Below are positions 30,925 to 40,704 of a stretch of 52,091 nt of DNA, piece by piece. Source of the stretch: Muribaculaceae bacterium (lineage in GTDB: Bacteria > Bacteroidota > Bacteroidia > Bacteroidales > Muribaculaceae). Made by a program: the position numbers and the translations under genes. Location: assembly GCA_017629835.1 (NCBI GenBank), contig JAGBWK010000023.1, positions 1 through 52,091 of the forward strand. The letters run 5' to 3'. The notes under the pieces are model-generated. The model was not told the DNA's origin, made no database searches, and saw only the letters and a program-made list of their open reading frames with translations. Positions within the stretch are counted from its first letter, which is position 1. The number at the start of each line of letters is the position of its first letter.

Positions 30925-32031
30925 ATGTATCTTTCTATATTCAACTTTTCGGTCGTTACCGAATGGCTTCACAACCTGCTCGCTTCGTTCATGGCTCCTT
31001 GGCTCGTGACTACAGTTGAGTGTGTTTTAGTTGGTGTGGGACTCCTCTTGGCTTACGCCCTGCTCGCACTTTTCTACATCTACTACGAACGCAAACTCTG
31101 CGCATTCATCCAGTGCCGCCTTGGCCCTAACCGCGTAGGCCCTATGGGTGTGCTCCAGAGCTTTGCCGATATGTTCAAAATCCTCATCAAAGAGCTTATC
31201 TCACTCCGTCATACCGACAAATTCCTCTTCGCTCTTGCCCCCTACCTCGTAATCATAGCTTCAATGCTCTCGTTTGCAGTTCTCCCTTGGGGTAAAGGCC
31301 TACAAATTATCGACTTCAATATTGGTATCTTCTTCCTTATTGCAGTCTCCTCAATCGGTGTGCTCGGTATCCTCCTCGCTGGTTGGTCGTCAAACAACAA
31401 ATTCACCCTCATCGGTGCTATGCGTTCAGGCGCACAAATGGTCAGCTACGAGCTCTCAATCGGCCTTTCAGTGCTCACAATGGTTGCTTATGCTGGCACA
31501 ATGTCGGTTACTGAAATCTGCGAAGCTCAGAGCGAATGTTGGTTCATCTTCTCAGGCCACATCCCTGCGCTTATCGCATTGGTAATCTACCTCATCGCAG
31601 GTACTGCTGAAACAAACCGTGGCCCATTCGACCTTCCCGAAGCTGAAAGTGAGCTTACTGCAGGTTACCATACCGAATACTCTGGTATCCACTTCGGTTT
31701 CTACTACCTCGCTGAATACCTCAACCTCTTCGTAGTGTCAGGCGTTGCAACCCTCCTCTTCTTTGGCGGTTGGATGCCTCTCCACGTGCCCGGTTGGGAA
31801 GGTTTCAACGATATTATGGACTATATCCCATCAATCGTTTGGTTCCTTGGCAAAACATTCGTTGTTTCTGCTATCATCATCTGGTTCAAATGGACATTCC
31901 CACGTCTGCGTATCGACCAGTTGCTGACCCTCGAATGGAAATACCTCCTTCCAATCAACCTCTTCAACCTCGTGCTCATGGTGCTCGTTATCATCTACGG
32001 CTTCCATGGCCCAGTTGTTCAAGTTAACTAA
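30925..32031 (+). CDS. nuoH: NADH-quinone oxidoreductase subunit H
   Basis: 368 residues with about eight to nine membrane helices. Family motifs: [36 protein letters not shown] after the first helix, [26 protein letters not shown], and [24 protein letters not shown] near the C-terminus. NuoH lines the quinone tunnel and couples quinone reduction to proton movement. It is followed after 68 bp by atpD, not by nuoI as would be usual. That gap has no TAnnTTTG promoter box and no convincing hairpin with a T tract. Confidence 0.96.
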   Translation: MYLSIFNFSVVTEWLHNLLASFMAPWLVTTVECVLVGVGLLLAYALLALFYIYYERKLCAFIQCRLGPNRVGPMGVLQSFADMFKILIKELISLRHTDKFLFALAPYLVIIASMLSFAVLPWGKGLQIIDFNIGIFFLIAVSSIGVLGILLAGWSSNNKFTLIGAMRSGAQMVSYELSIGLSVLTMVAYAGTMSVTEICEAQSECWFIFSGHIPALIALVIYLIAGTAETNRGPFDLPEAESELTAGYHTEYSGIHFGFYYLAEYLNLFVVSGVATLLFFGGWMPLHVPGWEGFNDIMDYIPSIVWFLGKTFVVSAIIIWFKWTFPRLRIDQLLTLEWKYLLPINLFNLVLMVLVIIYGFHGPVVQVN

Positions 32032-32054
32032 TCAATGCCCACAATTTGGCATAA

Positions 32055-33599
<1,545 letters not shown>

Positions 33600-33635
33600 T
33601 CAAAATCCTCTTCCGACTATTACTCTTATCAATTA

Positions 33636-33869
33636 ATGACACTCAAAATAATCTCATCGACCGAAGTCCTCTTCCAAGGCGAAGTTGACGCTGTGACTCT
33701 CCCAGGTCAAAAGGGTAGCTTCACTGTGCTCAACAACCACGCCTCTATCGTCTCTACCTTGACTGAGGGCAACATCGCCTACCATACAGCTGAGGGCTCA
33801 TCTTCCGTCCACATCGACGGAGGTATAGTCGACGTCGATAACAACGTAGTGTCGGTCTGCGTCAAATAA
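33636..33869 (+). CDS. atpC: F1Fo ATP synthase subunit epsilon (short form)
   Basis: 77 residues, only the N-terminal beta-sandwich domain: LKIISSTEVLFQGEVDAVTL, PGQKGSFTVLNNHASIVSTL, VDIDNNVVSV-like end. The C-terminal helical domain that inhibits ATP hydrolysis in E. coli (making about 135 residues) is absent. This short form is usual in Bacteroidetes. It joins the gamma stalk to the c ring. The gap to atpD is 36 bp and to atpB 7 bp. The small atpI-like gene I would expect between atpC and atpB in Bacteroides is missing here. Confidence 0.92.
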   Translation: MTLKIISSTEVLFQGEVDAVTLPGQKGSFTVLNNHASIVSTLTEGNIAYHTAEGSSSVHIDGGIVDVDNNVVSVCVK

Positions 33870-33876
33870 TACAACG

Positions 33877-34974
33877 ATGAAACGACTTCTGATAATTACA
33901 AGCTTAATCATCGCATCGCTATTTGCAGCGCCGGCGCTTCTGGCTGCTCAAGATGACCATAAGGCCGAAGGCGAAAGCACCTTCGACCCCAAGGAAATCA
34001 TCTTCGACCACCTCGGCGACCGCTACGGATGGGAAGTGCCTTTCAATCATCACCACTCAATTCCTCTGCCGGTGATTGTTTTCGCTTCCGACGGCTTGCA
34101 CATATTCTCTTCTGCACGCATCGAACACCACCAGCAGTATGTCGACCGTGGCGTCACTTTCGTTGTGCCCGCTGAAGGCCCCAACGAAGGAAAAGTGGTC
34201 GAAATGGTCGATGGTCAGGAAGTGCGTCCTTTCGACATCTCTATCACTAAGAATGTTTGTGCACTGTTCATCACCCTTATCGTGATTTGCGCAATCCTGC
34301 TCCCACTGCCACGCTTCTACCGTCGCAACGGCTACAAAGCCCCACGCAAATTCCTAGGTGCTATTGAATTCCTCGTTGAATTCGTCTACAACGGTGTCAT
34401 CAAATCAATTCTTGGCGACCGCACTGCTAAGTTCGCCCCATTCTTGCTGACAGTATTCTTCTTCATATTTGTGATGAACCTCTTAGGGCTCATCGTAATA
34501 TTCCCCGGTGGAGCTAACCTTACTGGCAACATTGCCGTAACGCTCGTGCTCGCCGTCCTCACTTTCCTCGTCACAAACATCTTCGGTACGAAACACTATT
34601 GGAAGGAAATCTTCTGGCCCGAAGTGCCACTGTGGCTCAAATTCCCAATCCCCATTATGCCGGTGATTGAAATCTTCGGTATGTTTACAAAGCCAGCGGC
34701 ACTCACCGTGCGTCTGTTTGCAAACATGATGGGTGGACACATGATTGTCATCGTTCTTACCCTCCTCATCTTCATCTTCGCAGTATTCGGCGAAGTGGTT
34801 ACGGGTGGTACGACAGTCGTTTCGATGCTATTCTCAGTGTTCATGCTCTTGATTGACGTACTTGTTAGCTTCATCCAAGCATACGTATTCACAATGCTCT
34901 CTACTATCTTCATCTCGTTGGCGCAAGTCCACGAAGAGCACCACGAACACGAAAGTGAAGCTCATCAAGCATAA
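33877..34974 (+). CDS. atpB: F1Fo ATP synthase subunit a
   Basis: 365 residues, longer than the 270 of E. coli because of an N-terminal signal-peptide-like segment (MKRLLIITSLIIASLFAAPAL) and about 100 periplasmic residues with HHHS and HH motifs before the first membrane helices. The C-terminal membrane part holds the proton half-channels and the essential arginine, Arg279 in LTVRLFANMMGGH, next to the c ring. The C-terminus is His/Glu-rich (HEEHHEHESEAHQA). Such extended subunit a forms are common in Bacteroidetes. The atpE gene follows after a 60-bp A-rich spacer. Confidence 0.95.
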   Translation: MKRLLIITSLIIASLFAAPALLAAQDDHKAEGESTFDPKEIIFDHLGDRYGWEVPFNHHHSIPLPVIVFASDGLHIFSSARIEHHQQYVDRGVTFVVPAEGPNEGKVVEMVDGQEVRPFDISITKNVCALFITLIVICAILLPLPRFYRRNGYKAPRKFLGAIEFLVEFVYNGVIKSILGDRTAKFAPFLLTVFFFIFVMNLLGLIVIFPGGANLTGNIAVTLVLAVLTFLVTNIFGTKHYWKEIFWPEVPLWLKFPIPIMPVIEIFGMFTKPAALTVRLFANMMGGHMIVIVLTLLIFIFAVFGEVVTGGTTVVSMLFSVFMLLIDVLVSFIQAYVFTMLSTIFISLAQVHEEHHEHESEAHQA

Positions 34975-35034
34975 TCAACTCAACCATTTAGAAAACAAAC
35001 AAAAAAATAACTAATAACTCAAATTTCAACAACT

Positions 35035-35277
35035 ATGTTATCATTGATTTTCTTAGTAGAAGCCCTTCAGGGTCTTGGCGCAGCTCTTGGCGCAGGTATC
35101 GCAGCTATCGCAGCAGGTCTCGGTATTGGTAAAATCGGCGCATCAGCTATGGAAGCTATCGCTCGTCAGCCCGAAGCTGCAGGCGACATCCGAAGCAACA
35201 TGATCGTTATCGCTGCTCTCGTTGAAGGTGTAGCACTCTTCGCTGTAATCGTTTGCGTGCTCGCTCTCTTCCTTTAA
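35035..35277 (+). CDS. atpE: F1Fo ATP synthase subunit c
   Basis: 80 residues: two membrane helices joined by the polar ARQPE loop (Arg44-Gln45-Pro46). The ion-binding carboxylate is Glu64 (ALVEGVALF) in helix 2. In Na+-type c subunits a Gln about 33 residues earlier and a Ser or Thr after the Glu bind sodium; here those positions are Ile31 and Gly65, so proton coupling is expected. The preceding spacer is A-rich with little G (35005-35034), typical of strongly translated Bacteroidetes genes. Confidence 0.96.
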   Translation: MLSLIFLVEALQGLGAALGAGIAAIAAGLGIGKIGASAMEAIARQPEAAGDIRSNMIVIAALVEGVALFAVIVCVLALFL

Positions 35278-35337
35278 TATATTAATTTCACTCTCTCACT
35301 CCATTCGACAACGTTAATTAACCCTTAATATCCTCAT

Positions 35338-35835
35338 ATGGAACTTTTCACGCCTGATTTCGGATTAGTCTTCTGGATGTTTGTCGCTTTTGCAGTCCTT
35401 TTCTTCATCCTTTGGAAGTTTGCTTGGCCTGCTATCATGAATATGGTCGACAAACGCGCCGAACTAATCGACAAAGGTGTGGAGTATGCTCAAAACGCCA
35501 AAGAGCAGCTTGACAACGCTCAGTTGCAAGCCGACAACCTGATGGCCGACGCTCGTCGCCAGCAGGCTGAAATTCTTCGCGAAGCTGACCGCCTCAAATC
35601 GCAAATTATCGAAGAGGCTAAAGCCGACGCTCGCAAAGCTGCTGCCAAAGAACTCGACCAGGCTAAACTCCAAATCGAGCAGGCTCGCAAGGAAGCTGAG
35701 CAAAACATTCGCGACGAAGTCAGCGCTTTCGCGCTTAGCATCGCTCAAAAAGTTGTTCGCAAACAACTCGGCGATTCTAAGGCTCAAACTGAACTTGTCG
35801 ACACTCTTTTAGACGAAATAGAGACGAAAAACTAA
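35338..35835 (+). CDS. atpF: F1Fo ATP synthase subunit b
   Basis: 165 residues: one N-terminal membrane helix (about 9-30, FGLVFWMFVAFAVLFFILWKF) and then a long, nearly uninterrupted charged helix (KEQLDNAQLQADNLMADARR through EEAKADARKAAAKELDQAKL). This is the peripheral stalk that links subunit a to the F1 head. The length fits the family. atpH follows after 6 nt. Confidence 0.95.
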   Translation: MELFTPDFGLVFWMFVAFAVLFFILWKFAWPAIMNMVDKRAELIDKGVEYAQNAKEQLDNAQLQADNLMADARRQQAEILREADRLKSQIIEEAKADARKAAAKELDQAKLQIEQARKEAEQNIRDEVSAFALSIAQKVVRKQLGDSKAQTELVDTLLDEIETKN

Positions 35836-35841
35836 GCTGAG

Positions 35842-36387
35842 ATGAACGAAGGTCTTATCCCACGACGATACGCAAAGGCGTTGCTTAAGTTCGCCCACGA
35901 AAAAGGGCAGGACGTGAGCACTTACGCCCTGATGAAGACACTCTCTGAGAGCTTCTCTGCGCAGCAACAACTCGCCAACGTACTGAACAATCCGTTTGTC
36001 GACGCTGGCGAAAAAGCAGCGCTTATCAACACTGCAGCTGCTGCCGATGATAGCAACTCTTGCTTCGCCGACTTCGTCAAACTGCTGATACAAAACAACC
36101 GTATCGGTATGACCCGCGAAATCGCCTTAGCTTATCTAAATCTATATCGTAAGGCCAACAATATCTACATGGTCGATATTACTACTGCCAACGAATTGCC
36201 ACAGCCCGAAATGAAGCGACTCAAAGCTATCATCGAAGGCCACCTCGGCAACGCTACAGTGGAATACAACGTCGCTGTCGACCCCGAACTTATCGGCGGC
36301 TTCGTTGTAACTATCGACTCTGAGCGTCTCGACGCCTCCATCAAGAATGAATTGAAACAATTGCGTTTGAAACTACTTAGCAAATAG
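35842..36387 (+). CDS. atpH: F1Fo ATP synthase subunit delta
   Basis: 181 residues with the OSCP/delta features: IPRRYAKALLKFAHEKGQ near the N-terminus, a helical bundle, and the C-terminal VAVDPELIGGFVVTIDSERLDASIKNELKQL. It connects the b stalk to the top of the alpha-beta head. The gap to atpF is 6 nt and to atpA 9 nt. Confidence 0.95.
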   Translation: MNEGLIPRRYAKALLKFAHEKGQDVSTYALMKTLSESFSAQQQLANVLNNPFVDAGEKAALINTAAAADDSNSCFADFVKLLIQNNRIGMTREIALAYLNLYRKANNIYMVDITTANELPQPEMKRLKAIIEGHLGNATVEYNVAVDPELIGGFVVTIDSERLDASIKNELKQLRLKLLSK

Positions 36388-36396
36388 TCTATAAGT

Positions 36397-37971
36397 ATGA
36401 TTAATCCCAGCGAGATTTCGGAAGTATTAAAGCAGCAGCTCCAGAACGTCAACTCTAAAGTGGCTTTCGAGGAAGTTGGCAAAGTGCTCGAAGTCGGCGA
36501 CGGCGTGGCTCACGTCTATGGTCTCGACAACGTATGCGCTAACGAACTCGTCGAGTTCGAAAACGGTGTTGTAGGCGTAGCTCTCAACCTCGAAGAAAGC
36601 AACGTCGGCGTCATCCTGCTCAACAACGTAAATAAAGTCACTGAAAATATGACCGTTCGTCGTACAGGGCGAATCGCTTCTATCAACGTCGGCGAAGGCC
36701 TTTTTGGCCGCGTCATCAACGTTCTCGGCGAGCCTATCGACGGTCGTGGTCCTATCGAAGGCGAACGCATCAACCTACCTCTCGAACGTAAAGCCCCTGG
36801 CGTTATCTTCCGTCAGCCCGTTAACCAGCCCCTCCAGACTGGTATCAAGGCGGTCGACGCTATGGTGCCCATCGGCCGCGGTCAGCGCGAGCTCATCATC
36901 GGCGACCGTCAGATTGGTAAAACAGCTATCGCTATCGACACTATTATCAACCAGCGCAAAAACTTCGAAGAAGGTAAGCCCGTCTACTGTATCTACGTAG
37001 CTATCGGCCAAAAAGCTTCTTCTATCGCTGCTACTGTTGAAACTCTTCGTCAGCACGGTGCGCTCGACTACACTGTAGTCGTGGCAGCTTCGGCTTCCGA
37101 CTCAGCAGCTATGCGCTACTACTCACCATTCGCAGGCGTTGCTATCGGCGAATACATCCGCGACACTGGCCGCGATGCTCTCATCGTTTACGACGACCTC
37201 TCTAAGCAAGCTGTTGCTTACCGCGAAATCTCTCTTATCCTTAAGCGCCCCTCTGGTCGCGAAGCTTACCCCGGCGATATCTTCTATCTCCACTCTCGTC
37301 TGCTCGAACGTGCAGCTAAGATTATCGACAACCAGCAGGTAGCTTCAATGATGAACGACCTCCCCGAGCCCCTCAAACCCCTCGTTAAGGGTGGCGGCTC
37401 GCTCACTGCGCTCCCAATCATTGAAACTCAAGCAGGCGACGTTTCTGCTTACATCCCAACCAACGTTATCTCTATCACCGACGGTCAGATTTATCTCGAA
37501 ACAGCTCTCTTCAACCGCGGTATCCGCCCTGCTATCAACGTAGGTATCTCTGTGTCGCGTGTAGGTGGTAACGCTCAAATCAAGTCGATGAAAAAGGTGG
37601 CTGGTACGCTCAAAATCGACCAGGCTCAGTTCCGCGAACTCGAATCGTTCACCAAATTCGGTGGCGATATCGACCCCGTAACAGCTCGCGTTATCGACCG
37701 CGGTCGCAAGAACGAACAGCTCCTCATTCAGCCTCAATACCAACCTTGGGATGTTGCCGACCAAATCGCCGTAATCTTCTGTGGCGTTAACGGTCTGCTC
37801 GCTAAAGTCCCCGCCGATAAAGTAGCTGAATTCCAGAAATCACTCCTTCAGATTCTTCACGCTAAGTATCAAGCTGAAGTGATTGATGTAATCGCCGCTG
37901 GTAAATTCACCGACGAAGCTACCGAAATCTTGCGTAACGTGGCTACCGAAGTCGCTGCAAGCTACAATTAA
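36397..37971 (+). CDS. atpA: F1Fo ATP synthase subunit alpha
   Basis: 524 residues with the non-catalytic nucleotide-site P-loop GDRQIGKT (169-176), [15 protein letters not shown], the PGREAYPGD segment (here [17 protein letters not shown]) and the C-terminal helical domain. It alternates with beta in the F1 head. A hairpin of 11 bp lies in the 73-bp gap before atpG (37988-38019). Confidence 0.98.
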   Translation: MINPSEISEVLKQQLQNVNSKVAFEEVGKVLEVGDGVAHVYGLDNVCANELVEFENGVVGVALNLEESNVGVILLNNVNKVTENMTVRRTGRIASINVGEGLFGRVINVLGEPIDGRGPIEGERINLPLERKAPGVIFRQPVNQPLQTGIKAVDAMVPIGRGQRELIIGDRQIGKTAIAIDTIINQRKNFEEGKPVYCIYVAIGQKASSIAATVETLRQHGALDYTVVVAASASDSAAMRYYSPFAGVAIGEYIRDTGRDALIVYDDLSKQAVAYREISLILKRPSGREAYPGDIFYLHSRLLERAAKIIDNQQVASMMNDLPEPLKPLVKGGGSLTALPIIETQAGDVSAYIPTNVISITDGQIYLETALFNRGIRPAINVGISVSRVGGNAQIKSMKKVAGTLKIDQAQFRELESFTKFGGDIDPVTARVIDRGRKNEQLLIQPQYQPWDVADQIAVIFCGVNGLLAKVPADKVAEFQKSLLQILHAKYQAEVIDVIAAGKFTDEATEILRNVATEVAASYN

Positions 37972-37987
37972 TCCTCTAATTCAATCG

Positions 37988-38019
37988 CTTAAGCCCCTGA
38001 TTTTATAAAGGGGCTTAAG
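37988..38019 (+). terminator. Intra-operon hairpin between atpA and atpG
   Basis: CTTAAGCCCCT (37988-37998) pairs perfectly with AGGGGCTTAAG (38009-38019) around a 10-nt AU-rich loop. It is followed by TCAGAATATTTT rather than a clean T run. It may be a partial terminator or an RNA-processing and stabilising element that alters the ratio of atpA to atpG and the later nuo genes. Confidence 0.5.
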
Positions 38020-38044
38020 TCAGAATATTTTCCAAATCCTTAAA

Positions 38045-38926
38045 ATGGCAACATTAAGAGAACTTAAAGGCAGAATCGGATCCGTCGCATCATCTGAAAA
38101 AATCACTGGTGCGATGAAGATGATTTCGTCAGCTAAGATGCACAAGGCCGAGATGAGCCTCAAACAGCTCGTCCCTTTCCGCAGCCAGATTGAGACTATC
38201 ATCTCCAACCTGCTGTCGGCCGACGCTCCGTTCTCCTCACCATTGCTCGAAGTGCGTGATGTCAACTCTGCCACTGTCGTGGTTTGGGGTTCCGACGACG
38301 GCCTTTGCGGTGCTTACAACGTAAACATCTATAAGCAGCTCATTGGTCATATCTCTGCCCTTAAAGCTAAATATGGCTCTGATATCAGAATCAATATCAT
38401 TACTGTTGGCTCAAAAATGGCTAAAGCGTGCATCAAAATCCGCATCGCCGGCGTCAGCGTAACCTCAGTACCCGGTATCGATTCTAAGTCAGAAGGAGCC
38501 AACGTCAATCGTTTCGTCGAATCGCTCGTTGATGCTTTCAACGCCAACACTACCGATCGAGTTGACCTCCTCTACATGTACTTCAAAAGCGTTGCTAAGC
38601 AGATGCCTCGCATCGACACTCTTCTGCCTATCAGCCGCGATATGTTCGAAAGCAACAATGGCAAAGCATCAGCTCGCCCCTACATCTTTGAGCCTGATGT
38701 CAACACCATTTTCCGCAACGTACTCCCGCTCTTCCTCCAATCGGTAATGCAAGAGATTTTCGTCGAAAACCGTGCTTCTGAGCAGGCTGCTCGCGTCATG
38801 GCTATGCAGAGCGCCAACGACAACGCTAAAAAACTCCTCGAGCAACTGCGTCTCGAATACAACAAACTTCGTCAGCAAAGCATCACCACCGAACTGCTCG
38901 ACATCATCGGTGGTCAAGTAAAATAA
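38045..38926 (+). CDS. atpG: F1Fo ATP synthase subunit gamma
   Basis: 293 residues. The N- and C-terminal helices that form the rotary shaft are plain: LRELKGRIGSVASSEKITGA at the start, and MAMQSANDNAKKLLEQLRLE then NKLRQQSITTELLDIIGG at the end. The middle is a Rossmann-like domain beginning SATVVVWGSDDGLCGAYN. The length is normal. The last atp gene; nuoI starts 26 nt after its stop with no promoter motif in between. Confidence 0.96.
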   Translation: MATLRELKGRIGSVASSEKITGAMKMISSAKMHKAEMSLKQLVPFRSQIETIISNLLSADAPFSSPLLEVRDVNSATVVVWGSDDGLCGAYNVNIYKQLIGHISALKAKYGSDIRINIITVGSKMAKACIKIRIAGVSVTSVPGIDSKSEGANVNRFVESLVDAFNANTTDRVDLLYMYFKSVAKQMPRIDTLLPISRDMFESNNGKASARPYIFEPDVNTIFRNVLPLFLQSVMQEIFVENRASEQAARVMAMQSANDNAKKLLEQLRLEYNKLRQQSITTELLDIIGGQVK

Positions 38927-38952
38927 AAAACTATTTAATAAAACCTTATAAC

Positions 38953-39708
38953 ATGGGTAGTGTAAAAGATTATTTTTCATCCTTGGGTTACGGTGTGCTT
39001 AGCCTTCTGAAAGGTATGGCTGTCACCGGTAAGGAATTTGTAACCCCAAAGATTACAGAAAAATATCCCGAAAACCGTCTGACTCAGAAGGTGCCCCAGC
39101 GTTTCCGCGCTGTGCTCGTACTCAAATACGACGCTGAAGGCAACCACAAATGTATCGCTTGCGGCACTTGCGAACGCAATTGCCCCAATGGTACGCTCAC
39201 TTTGCATACCAAAATGGTCGACACTTGGGACGGTAAGAAAAAGAAAAAACTCGACAAATACATCTACGACCTCGGTAGCTGCACTTTCTGCCAGCTTTGC
39301 GTCACCTCGTGTCCTACCGATGCGCTCGAATTCTCTAACGACTTCGAACAGGCTGTATTCACTCGCGATAAACTCGTTAAGCAACTCAACTACCTCCCCG
39401 AAAAAGAGGAACCAAAGCCCACTCCCGAGCAAATAGCTCAGATGCAAGCTGAAAAAGAAGCTAAGATTGCTGCCGCTAAAGCCGCCGCTGCTGCTAAGGC
39501 TGCACAAGCTCAAGCTCCTGCCGACGAAGCCCCTGCTGCTGAAGCTCAGCCCAAAGCTGCGCCTGCTGCCAACAAGGCTATCGCCGCTGCCGAAGCTGCT
39601 GTTGCTGCCGCTGCTACTCCCGAAGAGAAAGCTGCAGCCGAAGCTAAGCTCGCCAAAATCAAAGCTGCACTCGAAGCTAAAGCCGCTCGCGAAGCAGCTA
39701 AAGTATAA
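38953..39708 (+). CDS. nuoI: NADH-quinone oxidoreductase subunit I with Ala-rich C-terminal extension
   Basis: 251 residues. The core (1-150) binds two 4Fe-4S clusters (N6a, N6b) through Cys67, 70, 73, 77 (CIACGTCERNCP) and Cys110, 113, 116, 120 (CTFCQLCVTSCP), carrying electrons to NuoB. After LNYLPEKEEP the protein continues for about 100 residues of Ala, Lys, Glu and Pro, including helical runs such as EKEAKIAAAKAAAAAKAAQA and a Pro-Ala hinge. Typical NuoI proteins are 150-180 residues, so this tail is unusual. The strict codon bias and lack of stop codons show it is part of the gene. Lysine and alanine content suggests a long helix with a flexible linker. Role unknown. Confidence 0.95.
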   Translation: MGSVKDYFSSLGYGVLSLLKGMAVTGKEFVTPKITEKYPENRLTQKVPQRFRAVLVLKYDAEGNHKCIACGTCERNCPNGTLTLHTKMVDTWDGKKKKKLDKYIYDLGSCTFCQLCVTSCPTDALEFSNDFEQAVFTRDKLVKQLNYLPEKEEPKPTPEQIAQMQAEKEAKIAAAKAAAAAKAAQAQAPADEAPAAEAQPKAAPAANKAIAAAEAAVAAAATPEEKAAAEAKLAKIKAALEAKAAREAAKV

Positions 39709-39853
39709 GTAGCTGCCACTGAGGGTGGTGATGCTCACTGCCGCTCCGACGCTGCTTCAACTTTGCACTCAATCGTCAGCCCGTTGGGCCGATTTCCGAA
39801 TCAACCCTCCGACGCTGTATTATATATAAGTAAATAAAAATCAATCATTACAT
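39709..39853 (+). other. Spacer between nuoI and nuoJ
   Basis: 145 bp, the longest gap within the cluster. It contains CAACTTTG at about 39769, one base from a -7 box, and short GC-rich inverted stretches, but no consensus promoter or terminator. It may be leftover coding sequence beyond the Ala-rich tail. Confidence 0.4.
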
Positions 39854-40372
39854 ATGGATTCAGTAGGAAGTCTCATCCTTTACTTCGTGGTAGCTTTCGC
39901 TATCATGGTGTTCTCCGTACTGGCTGTAACTACTCGCAAAATCCTGCGCTCGGCAACATTCCTGCTTTTTGCTCTCTTTGCCACAGCTGCCGTCTATTTC
40001 ATGCTCGGCTACCAATTCCTTGGTGCCGTTCAGATAGCCGTCTATGCTGGTGGTATCGTCGTGTTGTTCGTGTTCTCGATTCTGCTCACAAGCCAGCCTG
40101 GCGACAACGCTAAGCCTCTCGCTTCTAAAAAGAGAACGCTTGGATTTCTCGGCGCTATCGCCATGTTTGTAATCTGCGCTTGGGCGCTCGTCGACAGAGT
40201 TGCTATGCTCGTCAACATTCCAGAAATGGAAGAGCACACTATGCACAAAATTGGCGAAGCCCTCATGGGTACAGGCCACAACCAGTACCTCCTCCCATTC
40301 GAGGCTATCAGTGTTCTATTATTAGCATGTATCATTGGCGGCATCGTAGTCGCCCGCAAAAAGAATGACTAA
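39854..40372 (+). CDS. nuoJ: NADH-quinone oxidoreductase subunit J
   Basis: 172 residues with five membrane helices. Helix 3 contains YQFLGAVQIAVYAGGIVVLFVFSILL, the most conserved NuoJ/ND6 segment with its pi-bulge region. It takes part in proton translocation in the membrane arm. The gap to nuoK is 3 nt. Confidence 0.94.
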   Translation: MDSVGSLILYFVVAFAIMVFSVLAVTTRKILRSATFLLFALFATAAVYFMLGYQFLGAVQIAVYAGGIVVLFVFSILLTSQPGDNAKPLASKKRTLGFLGAIAMFVICAWALVDRVAMLVNIPEMEEHTMHKIGEALMGTGHNQYLLPFEAISVLLLACIIGGIVVARKKND

Positions 40373-40375
40373 GCT

Positions 40376-40699
40376 ATGAATTTCGAATTTGAATGGAACT
40401 CTATCATGTTCCTCATCCCGAGCCTATTCATGTTCTGCTGCGGTGTTTACGGTTTCCTTACCCGCCGCAACATGATTGCTATCCTCATATCGCTGGAGTT
40501 GATGCTCAACGCAGTCGACATGAATTTTGTAGTGTTTAACCGTTTCCTTTACCCCGGACAGCTCGACGGTATGTTCTTCACCCTGTTTGCGATTGCTATC
40601 GCTGCAGCTGAAACTGCCATTGCTATTGCTATCATTATCAATGCTTTCCGCATCTCTCGCGACATTGATGTAAAGGACCTCTCTAAAATGAAATTTTAA
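40376..40699 (+). CDS. nuoK: NADH-quinone oxidoreductase subunit K
   Basis: 107 residues with three membrane helices. The conserved glutamates lie in ISLELMLNAVDMNF and AIAAAETAIAIAIIINAF, matching the NuoK/ND4L proton-path residues. The gap to nuoL is 5 nt. Confidence 0.94.
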   Translation: MNFEFEWNSIMFLIPSLFMFCCGVYGFLTRRNMIAILISLELMLNAVDMNFVVFNRFLYPGQLDGMFFTLFAIAIAAAETAIAIAIIINAFRISRDIDVKDLSKMKF

Positions 40700-40704
40700 G
40701 ACCC

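Noticed and set aside
35035..35277. Sodium-coupled ATP synthase.
   Set aside because: The c subunit lacks the Gln and Ser/Thr ligands next to Glu64 that mark Na+ binding (Ile31 and Gly65 instead).
38977..39738. A 253-residue Ser/Phe/Gly-rich frame on the minus strand.
   Set aside because: It is the complement of nuoI and its Ala-rich tail (GCT/GCC codons read as Ser/Gly on the other strand). nuoI has both Fe-S cluster motifs.
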